In this document: one piece after another, positions 54,301 through 62,551 of the stretch | How positions within the stretch are numbered: the first letter of the stretch is position 1 | How the letters are laid out: every line of letters starts with the position of its first letter | Source: Bradyrhizobium aeschynomenes | Lineage (GTDB): Bacteria; Pseudomonadota; Alphaproteobacteria; Rhizobiales; Xanthobacteraceae | Assembly: GCF_013178945.1 (NCBI RefSeq) | Contig: NZ_JABFDM010000017.1 | Span: 45,812 to 109,811 of the forward strand | Length of the DNA stretch: 64,000 nt | Direction of reading: 5' to 3' | Notes under the pieces: model-generated | Seen by the model: the letters and a program-made list of their open reading frames with translations, nothing else | Told to the model about the DNA's origin: nothing | Databases searched by the model: none | Translations under genes and position numbers: made by a program

Positions 54301-54509
54301 TCCAGCGGCTGGGCGACCGAGGTCGCCATGGTCTCGGGGCTGGCGCCCGGCAGATTGGCGGTGACCTGGATGGTCGGGAAGTCGACCTGCGGCAGCGGCG
54401 CGACAGGCAGCAAGGGATAGGCAACGAGACCGATGAACAGGATGCCCGCCATCAGCAGCGAGGTGCCGATGGGATATTTGATGAAGGGTGCCGAGATGCC
54501 GCCGTTCAT
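51366..54509 (-). CDS. RND efflux permease, MdtB/MdtC-like
   Basis: A 1047-aa proton-driven multidrug efflux pump of the HAE1 family. It begins ISAPFIKYPIGTSLLMAGIL, with the first span followed by the large periplasmic loop. The proton-relay segment shows AVGFVVDDAIVMLENI in TM4, with its double Asp. A second half starts about residue 510. Strong similarity to MdtB/MdtC (LPQVDFPTIQV, PGASPETMATSVAQPLERQF). ATG 54509 overlaps the adaptor gene's stop, so the two are coupled. No outer-membrane channel gene is present; it likely uses a shared TolC. Confidence 0.92.
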   Translation of the reverse strand: MNGGISAPFIKYPIGTSLLMAGILFIGLVAYPLLPVAPLPQVDFPTIQVTANLPGASPETMATSVAQPLERQFAQIPGIAQMTSTSYLGTASVTIQFDLNRSIDGAANDVQGAINAASGQLPKSLPSPPTYRKVNPADSPILLLSATSETLPLTTVSDAVDAGLAQQISQISGVAQVIIGGQQKPSIRIQIDPAKLVAKGLSMEDVRSQIAITTVDAPKGNIDGERRAYTIYANDQLTDSKDWNDVIIAYRNGGPLRIRDIGKAVTAAEDAKQAAWANGKRGVFLVIFKQPGANVIETVDRIKGLLPRLVAAIPPAIKIDVISDRTTTIRAAVEDVQFTLILTIFLVVMVIFIFLRSFWATVIPTITVPLALLGACAMMWGVGYTLDNLSLMALTIAVGFVVDDAIVMLENISRYVEEGESPMAAAYKGAKEIGFTIVSISISLVAVLIPLLLMGGIIGRLFREFAVVLAMTIFVSMFVSLTLTPMMASRFLRNEHAAQHGKFYQWSEAAFDAMLRAYEKGLDLALRWRFATLMVFFATLGLSVYLFILIPKGFFPQQDVGLITATSEASQDISFKAMQSRQEALAKIVMDDHDVASVAMAIGGSGRAGNNGNMFITLKPRDERSATAQQIIGRLRPQLEKVEGARLYMQAAQDIRLGGRPSRTQFEFTLQDPNLTELNDWAPKILEKMRSLPQLRDVATDQQADGTTVQLTINRDTASRYGISPQLIDDTLYDAFGQRQVAQYFTQLNSYRVILEILPELQGNLDTLNKLYVKSPTTGDQVPLSTFASWTTVPVKPLSISHQGQFPSITISFNLAQGVALGQATDAVQRAMVELGAPATLNSSFQGTAQAFQQSLSTVPLLILAALVVVYLILGILYESYIHPITILSTLPSAGVGALAILMAFGYDFSLIALIGVILLIGIVKKNGIMMVDFAIAAERDQHLPPEQSIRQAALLRFRPIMMTTMAALLGGVPLMLGNGTGSEIRQPLGYAMVGGLIVSQMLTLFTTPVIYLYLDKVNNAFARWGRTHIDHETETAAAGPVKEAAE

Positions 54510-55675
54510 TCCTGCCGGACCTTCGCTGGCGCCTGATCCGAGCTGGCCACTGCAGTGGTCACGATCGAGCCGGGCTGCACTTTGAACTGGCCGCCGGTGA
54601 TCACCTGCTGGCCGGGGGTGAGACCCTCCTCGATCACGGTCCGGCCGTCGATCGAGGCGCCCACTTTGACCTTGCGCAACTCGGCCTTGTTCTCCGGGCT
54701 CACCGTGTAGGAATACAGCCCGCTGGTCGAATGCTGGACCGCGTCGTCCGGAACCACCGTGGCGTCCTTCAGCGTCCGCACCAGCAGACGCGTCGACACC
54801 GACTGGCCCGGCCACAGCACGTGGTCCTTGTTGTCGAACACCGCCTTCAGGCGGATCGTTCCACTCGACGTGTCGACCTGGTTGTTCACGACCATCAGCT
54901 TGCCCTCGGCGAGCTGCTTCTTGCCGTCGGTGGTGAAGGCGATCACCTTCAGGGCTGCGGCCTTCTGCGCCTCGTTAATGTAGGGCAATTGCTCCTCGGG
55001 CGCGGTGAAGATCACCGCGATCGGCTCGATCTGCGCGATCGACACGATGCCGGTCTGGGTCGAGGCATTGACGATGTTGCCGACGTCCACCTGGCGCAAG
55101 CCGGCGACGCCCGAGATCGGCGCCTTGATCTGGGTGTAGCTGAGCTGGGTCTGGGCATTGGCGATCGCGGCGTCGTCGGCGGCGATTTGTGCCGTGAGCT
55201 GTGCGACCGTGGCGCGCTGGGTGTCCTGCTGCTGCCGCGTCGCGAACTCGCCGAGCTTGGTGGTGCGCTGCAGGTCGAGATTGGCGTTGTTGAGATTGGC
55301 CTCGTCCTGCGCCCGCTTGGCCTTGGCCTGGTCGAGCGCTGCCTGAAACGGCCGCGGATCGATCTCGACCAGCAGGTCGCCCTGGTTGACGAGCTGACCC
55401 TCGGTAAACGCGATCTTGTTGATCTGGCCGTCGACGCGGGTGCGAACCTGGACGGTATTGAAGCCTTGGACGGTGCCGAGGCCGGTGAGGAAGACCGGGA
55501 AGTCCGCTTTCTCGACCGGGACGGCCGAGACCCGAACTGCCTGCGGCCGGGCCGATTTTTGTGCGGCGGTCTTCTTCGCAGCCTCAGCGTCCTGATAACG
55601 CTGCCAGCCGTAATAGCCGGCGCCGCCGAGAGCCGCGACCAGCAGGATCCATGTAATGGTTCGTGATGTCTTCAT
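54506..55675 (-). CDS. RND periplasmic adaptor (membrane fusion protein)
   Basis: A 389-aa MdtA/AcrA-type adaptor linking the RND pump to an outer-membrane channel. One N-terminal membrane helix (TITWILLVAALGGAGYYGW) is followed by barrel-sandwich/lipoyl halves (VRTRVDGQINKIAFTEGQ and YTQIKAPISGVAGLRQVD), an alpha-hairpin (about 115-165), and a beta-barrel domain. The C-terminus is Gly-rich without a signal for other cargo. ATG 55675 is chosen; open frame continues to 56191 across the divergent marR gene. It is the first gene of the pump operon. Confidence 0.92.
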   Translation of the reverse strand: MKTSRTITWILLVAALGGAGYYGWQRYQDAEAAKKTAAQKSARPQAVRVSAVPVEKADFPVFLTGLGTVQGFNTVQVRTRVDGQINKIAFTEGQLVNQGDLLVEIDPRPFQAALDQAKAKRAQDEANLNNANLDLQRTTKLGEFATRQQQDTQRATVAQLTAQIAADDAAIANAQTQLSYTQIKAPISGVAGLRQVDVGNIVNASTQTGIVSIAQIEPIAVIFTAPEEQLPYINEAQKAAALKVIAFTTDGKKQLAEGKLMVVNNQVDTSSGTIRLKAVFDNKDHVLWPGQSVSTRLLVRTLKDATVVPDDAVQHSTSGLYSYTVSPENKAELRKVKVGASIDGRTVIEEGLTPGQQVITGGQFKVQPGSIVTTAVASSDQAPAKVRQE

Positions 55676-55759
55676 GCTGGCCCGTATGCTGAGACGAACA
55701 GGATAACCGGTCTTTAAAACCAATCCCAGCAGCCCAGATATAGTACGCACGCAATTAAT

Positions 55760-55771
55760 GTGTAAACACAC
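55760..55771. promoter_or_regulatory. Inverted repeat, possible MarR operator
   Basis: GTGTAAACACAC contains GTGT and ACAC arms around a 4-bp AAAC centre. It lies between the divergent adaptor and MarR genes, 7 bp upstream of the MarR GTG. MarR repressors usually bind such short palindromes in their own divergent promoter. The match is short and the operator role is inference. Confidence 0.35.
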
Positions 55772-55777
55772 GAGGGC

Positions 55778-56296
55778 GTGGACAAACCTAAACAATTCGA
55801 AAGCTTTCGAGGGGACTCCGAGGACCGCACGGCCATGTCGCTGGACGCAAGACGGCAGCTCGTTACGCAGCTTGTCGAAAGCTCGCGCATTCTGCGCAAC
55901 TATATTGATCATCGTGCCAAGCAGCGCGGCACGACGCGCGCGCAATGGGTGGTGCTGTTTCGGCTGCGCGCGCAGGAAGGGTTGTCGCAGGTCGATCTCG
56001 CCGAAGTGCTGGAATTGCAGCCGATCTCGCTGGTTCGACTGCTGGACCGGCTGGTGGAGCAGGGGCTGCTGGAGCGCCGGCATGATCCCAGGGATCGGCG
56101 GGCGAACCGAGTCTACCTCACGGCCGCCGGCCGGCAGCTCGTGGACGAACTGGACGAGCTGCGTGACGCCATCGCCGCCGATGTGCTGCACGACATCCCG
56201 GACGATGCGGTGGCTGCCAGCCTCGCCACGCTCCGGGAACTGAAGGAGCGGATCAAGACGCTGTCCGAAACCAAGTCAGGCGTTGCGGTCAAATAA
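55778..56296 (+). CDS. MarR-family transcriptional regulator
   Basis: A 172-aa winged-helix regulator, divergent from the RND pump operon. The recognition region is LSQVDLAEVLELQPISLVRL, and the wing is LLERRHDPRDRRANRVYLT with the conserved D-x-R-D/R pattern. Dimerisation helices lie at both ends. GTG 55778 is the longest start; ATG 55835 (MSLDARRQ) is an alternative. It probably represses the pump until a phenolic or other small ligand binds. Confidence 0.9.
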   Translation: MDKPKQFESFRGDSEDRTAMSLDARRQLVTQLVESSRILRNYIDHRAKQRGTTRAQWVVLFRLRAQEGLSQVDLAEVLELQPISLVRLLDRLVEQGLLERRHDPRDRRANRVYLTAAGRQLVDELDELRDAIAADVLHDIPDDAVAASLATLRELKERIKTLSETKSGVAVK

Positions 56297-56693
56297 TCGA
56301 AACCGTGCCTCGATATGCCTCGATCCGATCTTGAGTTGTGATGTTTAACAAAAGCATCCTGAGTGCGAAAATGCGCACAGGGGTGGCTTCTGTCGTCACT
56401 GCTCGCGCAGATCGACCAGGCCTGGACGGCGAGCGAGCTGAACGGCGTGGCCGCGGCGGCGCGGCCTCCGCCCGTCCTCGCTGCGCCGAACGCGCGGCGG
56501 TCGATCGCGCAAAAGTCGTCCTCCGACCTATTGTCGCCGTCTTGTCGCGCCCGTTGAGAGCTGATTAGAAGCGGATGACTTCGGCGGTTGCCGCGGTGCC
56601 CCGGACATTCGGCAAGTTTTCAACCTGAGCGGGGCTGCATCGTCCGGCAAGCGACGATGCGCCATGCGACGACAACGAGATGTGGAGCCTTCG
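56297..56693. other. 397-bp spacer after marR
   Basis: No firm gene. A short frame at 56363-56557 (64 codons, containing QIDQAWTASELNG) has reasonable codon use but no recognisable family or clear ribosome site. I leave it uncalled. Confidence 0.35.
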
Positions 56694-56954
56694 ATGGAAG
56701 AATTGAACGGAAAGATGCTCGCCTGCCAGATCCTGGTCACCGGCCTGATCGCGCGCGTCGCCAACGAGCAGCGCGATCCGTTGCGCTTCCTGACCGATTT
56801 CCGCGACGAGATCAGGGCCGTCGTCAACGGCGTGCGGATCGCGGGCATCGACGATTCCGAGCGCGTGCGCCGGATCGCGGTGCAGACCGTCGATGAGCTG
56901 TTCTCGCTGATGAAGCCGCCGAGCAGTGACGAGACCGCCGGGTCGTCGAACTGA
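56694..56954 (+). CDS. Small hypothetical protein
   Basis: An 86-aa protein (MEELNGKMLACQILVTGLIA then a charged helical body with NEQRDPLRFLTDFRDEIR). GGAG at 56683-56686 is about seven bases before the ATG at 56694. Mostly helical with no signal peptide; a single cysteine. No family recognised. It stands alone between the marR region and the iron-uptake operon. Confidence 0.6.
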   Translation: MEELNGKMLACQILVTGLIARVANEQRDPLRFLTDFRDEIRAVVNGVRIAGIDDSERVRRIAVQTVDELFSLMKPPSSDETAGSSN

Positions 56955-56996
56955 GACACGCGGCGATTCGACAACAGCGCGAGTCAAATCGCGCTG

Positions 56997-57013
56997 TTTA
57001 GAACGATTTCAAG
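56997..57013 (+). promoter_or_regulatory. Irr/ICE-like iron box 1
   Basis: TTTAGAACGATTTCAAG keeps the left half TTTAGAA and the central C-N-A-TT of the rhizobial iron-control element (recalled consensus TTTAGAA-YNR-TTCTAAA), with a degenerate right half. It lies about 180 bp before the receptor start. In Bradyrhizobium, Irr binds such elements to control iron and haem genes (established). Use here is inference. Confidence 0.55.
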
Positions 57014-57041
57014 TTCCGACTGTCTCTATTAGTTGTGCGTT

Positions 57042-57058
57042 TTTAGAATTGTTTTGAT
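57042..57058 (+). promoter_or_regulatory. Irr/ICE-like iron box 2
   Basis: TTTAGAATTGTTTTGATC (from 57042) again matches the left half TTTAGAA plus T-N-G-TT of the Irr element; the right half is weak. It starts 45 bp after box 1. Two similar half-conserved boxes in the same spacer strengthen the case that the iron operon is Irr-controlled. Confidence 0.55.
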
Positions 57059-57195
57059 CTGGAACTATTCAAGGCCAAATTAGGGCTCCTCAAATTGACC
57101 CTCTGGAACACGCCCGATACGAACGACACATCGTCGCACTGCGAATGATCCGCGGAAGCGATGTGCAATGAAAAATCTGGGGCGCGTGAAATTAA

Positions 57196-59610
57196 ATGGG
57201 ACAGGTGAGAGCACCGCGTTCGCTGCGGGCAGGCGCAGCGATGAAGTTTTTCGAGGGACGAGGAGAGGGGCCTCTCGTCACCAAGGTTTCGGCGGTCGCC
57301 GGACTGATGGCCGTGGCATCGGTGTCGTCGGCCGAAGCGCAACCCGCTTCCGACCTGCCACCCGTGAACGTTGATGCGCCGGTCGCGCGCGCCAAGCCAA
57401 CGTCCTCCAAGCCGACCGCCGAGCAGGTCCGCGCCCGCAATGCCCTGCGACGCGCGGCCCGCCAGCAGGCCGGGCAGCAGGGGGCGGTGGCCTTCCCCAA
57501 CGCGGGCGGGCTGGCCGCGCCCGACGCCAATCCCTATGCCGACGCGGCCGAGCCGTACAAGGTCAACCGCGTGCAGGCGTCGGCCAAGTTTCCCGAGCCG
57601 CTTCTGAACACGCCGAAGACGATCACGGTGATGAGCAAGGAGGTGCTGCAGGACAAGCACGTCACCGCGCTCAAGGAGATCGGCCGCTCGACCGCGGGCG
57701 TCACCTTGGGTTCGGGCGAAGGCGGCAACGCCTTCGGCGACCGCTTCTTCATCCGCGGCTTCGATGCCCGCAACGACGTCTTCATCGACGGCATCCGCGA
57801 CCCCGCGGTGTCGATCCGCGAGAACTTCTTCACGGAGCAGATCGAGATCCTGCGCGGCCCGGCTTCGTCCTATGCAGGGCGCGGCACCGCCGGCGGCGCG
57901 ATCAACATCGTCACCAAGCAGGCCGGCGACACCAACTTCAAGCGGATGGACACCGAGTTCGGCACCGACCAGCAGAAGCGCGTGACGCTCGATGTCAACC
58001 AGGTGGTCTCGCCATCCGTCTCGGTGCGCACCGGCGGCGTGTTTCAGGACTCCAACGTCGCGGGACGCAACTACGTCACTGACGACCGCTGGGGCGCCTT
58101 CCTCTCGACCAAATGGACGCCGACCGAAGACCTCAAATTCACGACCAACTACGTTCACACCGATCTCTCAGGCTATCCGGATTTCGGCGTGCCCTACTAC
58201 AAGCAGGGCAACGTGCCGGTGACTTCGGCCGGCATCCCGCGCAACACTTGGTACGGCTTCCTCAACCGTGACTTCCAGGCCGCGCGGCAGGACTTCGGCA
58301 CCGGCACCATGGAGTACAAGGTCAACGAGGCGATTACGCTCACCAGCAAGTTCCGTGGCGAGCATTCGGAGCTGAACTACATCGGCACGCTGCCGCAGAA
58401 CCCGAACACGACCAGCTCCAACCCGCTGCTGTGGACGACCACGGCCAGCGCGCAGAGCCGCTACCAGACCGTCGACGTCTGGGCCAACCAGAACGACGCC
58501 ACGTTCAAGCTCGACACCTGGGGCGTCAAGCACACCGCCGTGGTGGGCACCGAGTTCTCCAACGAGACGATATCGATCGACCGCTACACCGGTCTGTCGT
58601 CGGAGCTGTTCGGCGGCGGCTCGACCAGCTCGGGCGCAGTCACCGGCGTCAATCTGTACTCGCCGCAATACACCAACATCCCGTTCAGTACGACGCCGTC
58701 GCTGGTCGGCAATCCCACCCGTTATGGCGTCAACACCAACAGCGTCTACGTGATGGATACGGCGAACTGGCGGGACACCATCATCTTGAACGGCGGCGTG
58801 CGCTATGACGGCTACATCATGGGTTCGTCGAACAACACCAGATACCTCAAGATGAACGCCGATCTGGTCAACTACAATGTCGGCCTGGTCTATAAGCCGA
58901 TGCCGATCGGCAGCATCTACGCCGCCTACGCGACCTCGGCCAATCCGTTCGGCTCGGAGCTCGACGCCACCGGTACCGATTATGGCGGCGTGCCCGCCAA
59001 CACCACGGTGCTGCTCGGGCCGGAGCGCAACAAGGCGGCCGAGCTCGGCACCAAATGGGAGCTGGTCGACCGCCACCTCCTGGTCTCGGCTGCGCTGTTT
59101 CAGACCACCAAGGACAATGCGCGCGAGACGGTGAACAGCATCCTCACCTCGGGCGCGGCCTACCGCATCCAGGGCATCGATATCGAGGCGGAGGGCAAGC
59201 TGACGGACCGCTGGAGCATCTTCGGCGGCCTGGTGCTGATGCAGTCCAAGGTCACGCAGAGCGGCGTCGCCTCCAATATCGGCCTGCAGCTCGCCAACAT
59301 CGCGCACCAGTCGTTCAGCATGCTGTCGAAATACAAGCTCGACAATGGCTGGGAGATCGGCGGCCAGGCGGTCTACCGCTCCAAGGTCTATGGCGGCACC
59401 TTCGCGGCCAACACCGGCAACGAACTGCCGGCGTACTGGCGCTTCGACGCCTTTGTCGAGAAGAAGCTCGATGCGCATTGGACCATGAAGCTGTATGCGC
59501 AGAACCTGACCAACAAGCTGTACTACGACACGCTGTATCGGAGCGCGGTGCCATTCGTCGCCGTCGCCCCGGGCCGCGCCTTGTACATCGTGACAACTGC
59601 GAAGTTCTGA
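57196..59610 (+). CDS. TonB-dependent siderophore receptor
   Basis: An 804-aa outer-membrane gated barrel for a ferric siderophore. It has a signal peptide (SAVAGLMAVASVSSAEAQ, cut near residue 51), a plug domain (about 120-235) with PKTITVMSKEVLQDKHV and IEILRGPASSYAGRGTAGGA, then a 22-strand barrel ending in Phe (IVTTAKF). Closest in style to the catecholate receptors Fiu and related proteins that travel with PiuC. ATG 57196 is the longest start; ATG 57241 is equally possible. A Pro/Ala-rich linker precedes the plug. First gene of an operon that encodes its own ExbB-ExbD-TonB. Confidence 0.92.
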   Translation: MGQVRAPRSLRAGAAMKFFEGRGEGPLVTKVSAVAGLMAVASVSSAEAQPASDLPPVNVDAPVARAKPTSSKPTAEQVRARNALRRAARQQAGQQGAVAFPNAGGLAAPDANPYADAAEPYKVNRVQASAKFPEPLLNTPKTITVMSKEVLQDKHVTALKEIGRSTAGVTLGSGEGGNAFGDRFFIRGFDARNDVFIDGIRDPAVSIRENFFTEQIEILRGPASSYAGRGTAGGAINIVTKQAGDTNFKRMDTEFGTDQQKRVTLDVNQVVSPSVSVRTGGVFQDSNVAGRNYVTDDRWGAFLSTKWTPTEDLKFTTNYVHTDLSGYPDFGVPYYKQGNVPVTSAGIPRNTWYGFLNRDFQAARQDFGTGTMEYKVNEAITLTSKFRGEHSELNYIGTLPQNPNTTSSNPLLWTTTASAQSRYQTVDVWANQNDATFKLDTWGVKHTAVVGTEFSNETISIDRYTGLSSELFGGGSTSSGAVTGVNLYSPQYTNIPFSTTPSLVGNPTRYGVNTNSVYVMDTANWRDTIILNGGVRYDGYIMGSSNNTRYLKMNADLVNYNVGLVYKPMPIGSIYAAYATSANPFGSELDATGTDYGGVPANTTVLLGPERNKAAELGTKWELVDRHLLVSAALFQTTKDNARETVNSILTSGAAYRIQGIDIEAEGKLTDRWSIFGGLVLMQSKVTQSGVASNIGLQLANIAHQSFSMLSKYKLDNGWEIGGQAVYRSKVYGGTFAANTGNELPAYWRFDAFVEKKLDAHWTMKLYAQNLTNKLYYDTLYRSAVPFVAVAPGRALYIVTTAKF

Positions 59611-59612
59611 TC

Positions 59613-60302
59613 ATGCTGATCTGCATCCCGGACGTTCTGTCGAAAGACGAGGTGGCCGACTTCCGCCGCATCATGGATGCGGCGGAGTGGGAGGACGGCC
59701 GTTCGACGGCCGGGGCGCAGTCGGCCATGGTCAAGCGCAACGAGCAGCTGCCACCGGAGGGTGAGGCGGCGCGGGTGCTGGGCCAGCGCATCATCACGGC
59801 GCTGACGAAGAACCCGCGCTTCCTGTCGGCGGCGATCCCGCTGCAGATATTTCCGCCCCTGTTCAACCGCTATACCGCCGCGCGCGGCGATCATTTCGGC
59901 ATTCATGTCGACAATGCCGTGCGCGGCGATGCGCTGACAGGGCTTCGCATCCGTACCGACCTGTCGATGACGCTGTTCCTGGCCGAGCCGGACACGTATG
60001 ACGGTGGCGAGCTTGTGATCGAGGACACCTACGGCTCGCACGAAGTCAAGTTGCCCGCAGGCCATGCGGTGCTGTATCCGTCATCGAGCCTTCACATGGT
60101 CACGCCGGTGACCCGCGGCGCCCGGGTCGCCTCTTTTTTCTGGATGCAGAGCATGATACGGGATGCCCATGTCCGGAGCATGATCTTCGATCTGGACACG
60201 GCGATCCAGAGCTTGGCGGAACGCCTCGGGAGGGACGATCCCGATGCGGTCAAGCTGACCGGCATCTATCACAATCTGATCCGGCAATGGGCCGAGGTTT
60301 AG
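59613..60302 (+). CDS. piuC: Fe(II)/2-oxoglutarate dioxygenase, PiuC/YbiX type
   Basis: A 229-aa PKHD-type hydroxylase that accompanies siderophore receptors (PiuA-PiuC, Fiu-YbiX). The iron facial triad is His98-x-Asp100 (HFGIHVDNA) and His161 (SLHMVTPV); Arg171 (RVASFFW) would bind 2-oxoglutarate. Its natural substrate is not established. It starts 2 bp after the receptor stop; long open frame upstream lies only inside the receptor gene. 11 bp separate it from exbB. Confidence 0.9.
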   Translation: MLICIPDVLSKDEVADFRRIMDAAEWEDGRSTAGAQSAMVKRNEQLPPEGEAARVLGQRIITALTKNPRFLSAAIPLQIFPPLFNRYTAARGDHFGIHVDNAVRGDALTGLRIRTDLSMTLFLAEPDTYDGGELVIEDTYGSHEVKLPAGHAVLYPSSSLHMVTPVTRGARVASFFWMQSMIRDAHVRSMIFDLDTAIQSLAERLGRDDPDAVKLTGIYHNLIRQWAEV

Positions 60303-60313
60303 TGGGCCGAGAT

Positions 60314-61231
60314 ATGATGACATCGTTCCTCGCAAGGTTTGCAATCGTCCTGTCATTTCTGATCGTTTCGGCCGTGGCGCCTGCGGGCGCGCAGCAGGTC
60401 GTGCCACAGGCGCCGGCTGCTCCGGCGATCTCGACGGACCTGTCGGCTCAGCCTCCGGCCGCGGGACAGCCGGCCGCGGGACAGCCGGCCGCGACAAGCG
60501 CCGAGAGCGCCGCGCGCGGTGGAAAGTCGGTGACCACCGGGCTCGACGAGCTGTCGCCGCTCGGCATGTTCCTCAAGGCCGACATGATCGTCAAATCGGT
60601 CATGATCGCGCTGGCGCTGGCCTCGGTCGCGAGCTGGACGATCCTGATTGCCAAGAGCATCGAATTCTCCGTGCTGCGCCGCCGGTTGGTCGCAGCGCTG
60701 CGCAAGCTCGGCGGTGCGAAGTCGCTCGCCGAGGCGCATCTGGCGCTCGGCAATGGCAAGAACGTCGCGACGGTGCTGCTTCAGGCAGCCATCGCGGAGG
60801 CGCGGCTCTCGGCCGGGCTCGGCAGCGACGAGGGCATCAAGGAGCGCGCGGCGTCGAGCTTCACCGAGATCGTCCGCGCCGAGGCGCGGCGCGTGCGCGT
60901 CGGCATGGGCTTGCTCGCCACCGTCGGCGCCATCTCGCCCTTTGTCGGGCTGTTCGGCACCGTCTGGGGCATCATGAACAGCTTCATTGGCATCTCCAAA
61001 TCGCAGACCACCAATCTCGCGGTGGTCGCGCCGGGCATCGCCGAGGCGCTGCTGGCGACTGCGATCGGCCTGGCCGCCGCGATCCCTGCTGTCATCATCT
61101 ACAATCACTTCTCGCGCGTCACGAAGGGCTATCTCGAGCTGGTCAACCGCGCCTCCGGCGCCACTGGGCGGCTGTTGTCGCGCGATCTCGATCGCAGCCA
61201 GATCGGCCTGCACGCGCGCGCGGCGGAGTAG
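60314..61231 (+). CDS. exbB: ExbB proton-channel subunit
   Basis: A 305-aa inner-membrane subunit energising TonB. A signal-like first helix (FLARFAIVLSFLIVSAVAPAGA) and a Pro/Ala-rich periplasmic stretch precede the conserved three-span core: VKSVMIALALASVASWTILI near residues 95-115, GLLATVGAISPFVGLFGTVWG and AEALLATAIGLAAAIPAVI. The long N-terminal extension is typical of ExbB in alphaproteobacteria. ATG 60314 is the first of two adjacent methionines; an upstream GTG-type opening is inside piuC. A 15-bp tandem repeat lies within the Pro/Ala stretch. Confidence 0.92.
   Translation: MMTSFLARFAIVLSFLIVSAVAPAGAQQVVPQAPAAPAISTDLSAQPPAAGQPAAGQPAATSAESAARGGKSVTTGLDELSPLGMFLKADMIVKSVMIALALASVASWTILIAKSIEFSVLRRRLVAALRKLGGAKSLAEAHLALGNGKNVATVLLQAAIAEARLSAGLGSDEGIKERAASSFTEIVRAEARRVRVGMGLLATVGAISPFVGLFGTVWGIMNSFIGISKSQTTNLAVVAPGIAEALLATAIGLAAAIPAVIIYNHFSRVTKGYLELVNRASGATGRLLSRDLDRSQIGLHARAAE
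60458..60487 (+). repeat. Two perfect 15-bp tandem repeats inside exbB
   Basis: The unit GCCGCGGGACAGCCG occurs twice in a row, encoding AAGQP-AAGQP in the ExbB periplasmic linker, with a partial third copy following. The unit is a multiple of three, so copy-number change would alter only linker length. Confidence 0.9.
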
Positions 61232-61237
61232 CAGGCG

Positions 61238-61702
61238 ATGGCCGTCTCGCTCTCCGAAGGCGATCTCGACGACGATTTCGACGAGACCCACGACATCAAC
61301 GTGACGCCGTTCATCGACGTCATCCTGGTGCTGTTGATCATCTTCATGGTGGCCGCGCCGCTGTCGACCGTCGACCTGCCGATCGACCTGCCGTCATCGA
61401 GCGCGACGCCGCAGAAGAAGCCGGAGAAGCCGACCTATGTGTCGGTCAAGCCCGACCTGTCGCTGGCAATCGGCGAGAATCCGGTGAAGCGGGCTGATCT
61501 GGTCGCCGAGCTGAACAGGGTGATGGCCGACCAGACCGATCGGACGGTCTTCCTGCGTGGCGACCGCGGGGCTCCCTATGGCGAGGTCATGGACGTTCTG
61601 GAGCTGCTGCGCGATGCGCACTTCAAGTTCAAGCTGGTGGCGCTGGAGCGGCCGGCCGGGGCTGCCGGCGGAGCGGTCGCCGCTCCGGCCCCGCAACCCT
61701 GA
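61238..61702 (+). CDS. exbD: ExbD proton-channel subunit
   Basis: A 154-aa partner of ExbB. A short cytoplasmic N-terminus, one membrane helix with the proton-carrying Asp in INVTPFIDVILVLLIIFMVA, and a periplasmic domain (about 60-140) with KPDLSLAIGENPVKR. The tail is Ala/Pro-rich. Starts 6 bp after exbB. Confidence 0.93.
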   Translation: MAVSLSEGDLDDDFDETHDINVTPFIDVILVLLIIFMVAAPLSTVDLPIDLPSSSATPQKKPEKPTYVSVKPDLSLAIGENPVKRADLVAELNRVMADQTDRTVFLRGDRGAPYGEVMDVLELLRDAHFKFKLVALERPAGAAGGAVAAPAPQP

Positions 61703-61716
61703 TCGGTCCGTCTGAG

Positions 61717-62508
61717 ATGAGCGATCTCCTCACCTCGCACTCGACCTCCCGCGCCGCCTGGTTCGCGGCGGCGCTGGTGGCCGTCGCGCTCCACATCGGC
61801 GGCGTGGCCGTGGCCTTGACCACGGCGCATGGTGATGACGACGACGGCGGCCTCGGCACCGCCGCCGACGTGATCGACGCGGAGATCGCAGCGCCGAAGG
61901 TCGAGGATTCGGATCTGCCGATGGGGGTGGATTCCGTCGCCGATACGGCCTCGGCCGCCACGCCGGAGCAGAAGGCCGAGACCGAGCAGACGGATCTGCA
62001 GAAGGGCATTCCCACCACCACCGAGGAGGCCGACCAGCAGGTGTCGCCGACCGAGGCCAAGAAGCCCACGGAGGAGGAAAAGGTCGCCGCAGTCGAGACC
62101 AACGCGTCCGAGGCGCGGGAGGCGGCCGTGGACAGCTCGCGGAAGACGCTCGATGCCAAGGTCCCCGAAGCCGATCGCGTGAAGGCGCCCGATCCCAGCG
62201 GCACGGGCAAGGACCGGGATCCGCAGACGACGAACTGGCAACGCAAGCTCAGCCTGATCGTGAAGAAGAATCAGAAATACCCGGCCGGCAAGACCCAAGG
62301 CGGAAGCGTCCGGATCTCCTTCAAGCTCAACCGCCGGGGCAACGTGGTCTCCGTCGACGTGATCCAGTCATCCGGCGACCCGGATTACGATCACGAAGCG
62401 GTGGCGATGGTGCGGCGCTCGGATCCGTTCCCCAAGCCGCCGGCGCAGATCTCGGACGACGAGATTCCCTTCAACATCGTCGTGAAATTCCCAGCGACCA
62501 AGACCTGA
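61717..62508 (+). CDS. tonB: TonB energy transducer
   Basis: A 263-aa TonB-family protein that carries ExbBD energy to outer-membrane receptors. One N-terminal anchor (AAWFAAALVAVALHIGGVAV, with the Ser/His-type face), a long acidic, Glu/Thr/Lys-rich linker instead of the usual Pro-Glu/Pro-Lys repeats (about 50-165), and a C-terminal TonB domain (about 175-262) with KKNQKYPAGKTQGGSVRISF and SSGDPDYDHEAVAMVRR. 14 bp after exbD. It completes an operon from receptor to transducer. Confidence 0.9.
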   Translation: MSDLLTSHSTSRAAWFAAALVAVALHIGGVAVALTTAHGDDDDGGLGTAADVIDAEIAAPKVEDSDLPMGVDSVADTASAATPEQKAETEQTDLQKGIPTTTEEADQQVSPTEAKKPTEEEKVAAVETNASEAREAAVDSSRKTLDAKVPEADRVKAPDPSGTGKDRDPQTTNWQRKLSLIVKKNQKYPAGKTQGGSVRISFKLNRRGNVVSVDVIQSSGDPDYDHEAVAMVRRSDPFPKPPAQISDDEIPFNIVVKFPATKT

Positions 62509-62551
62509 CGCCACAGCGTGAAGGTCTGCTCGTCATGGCCGCGGGCACGGC

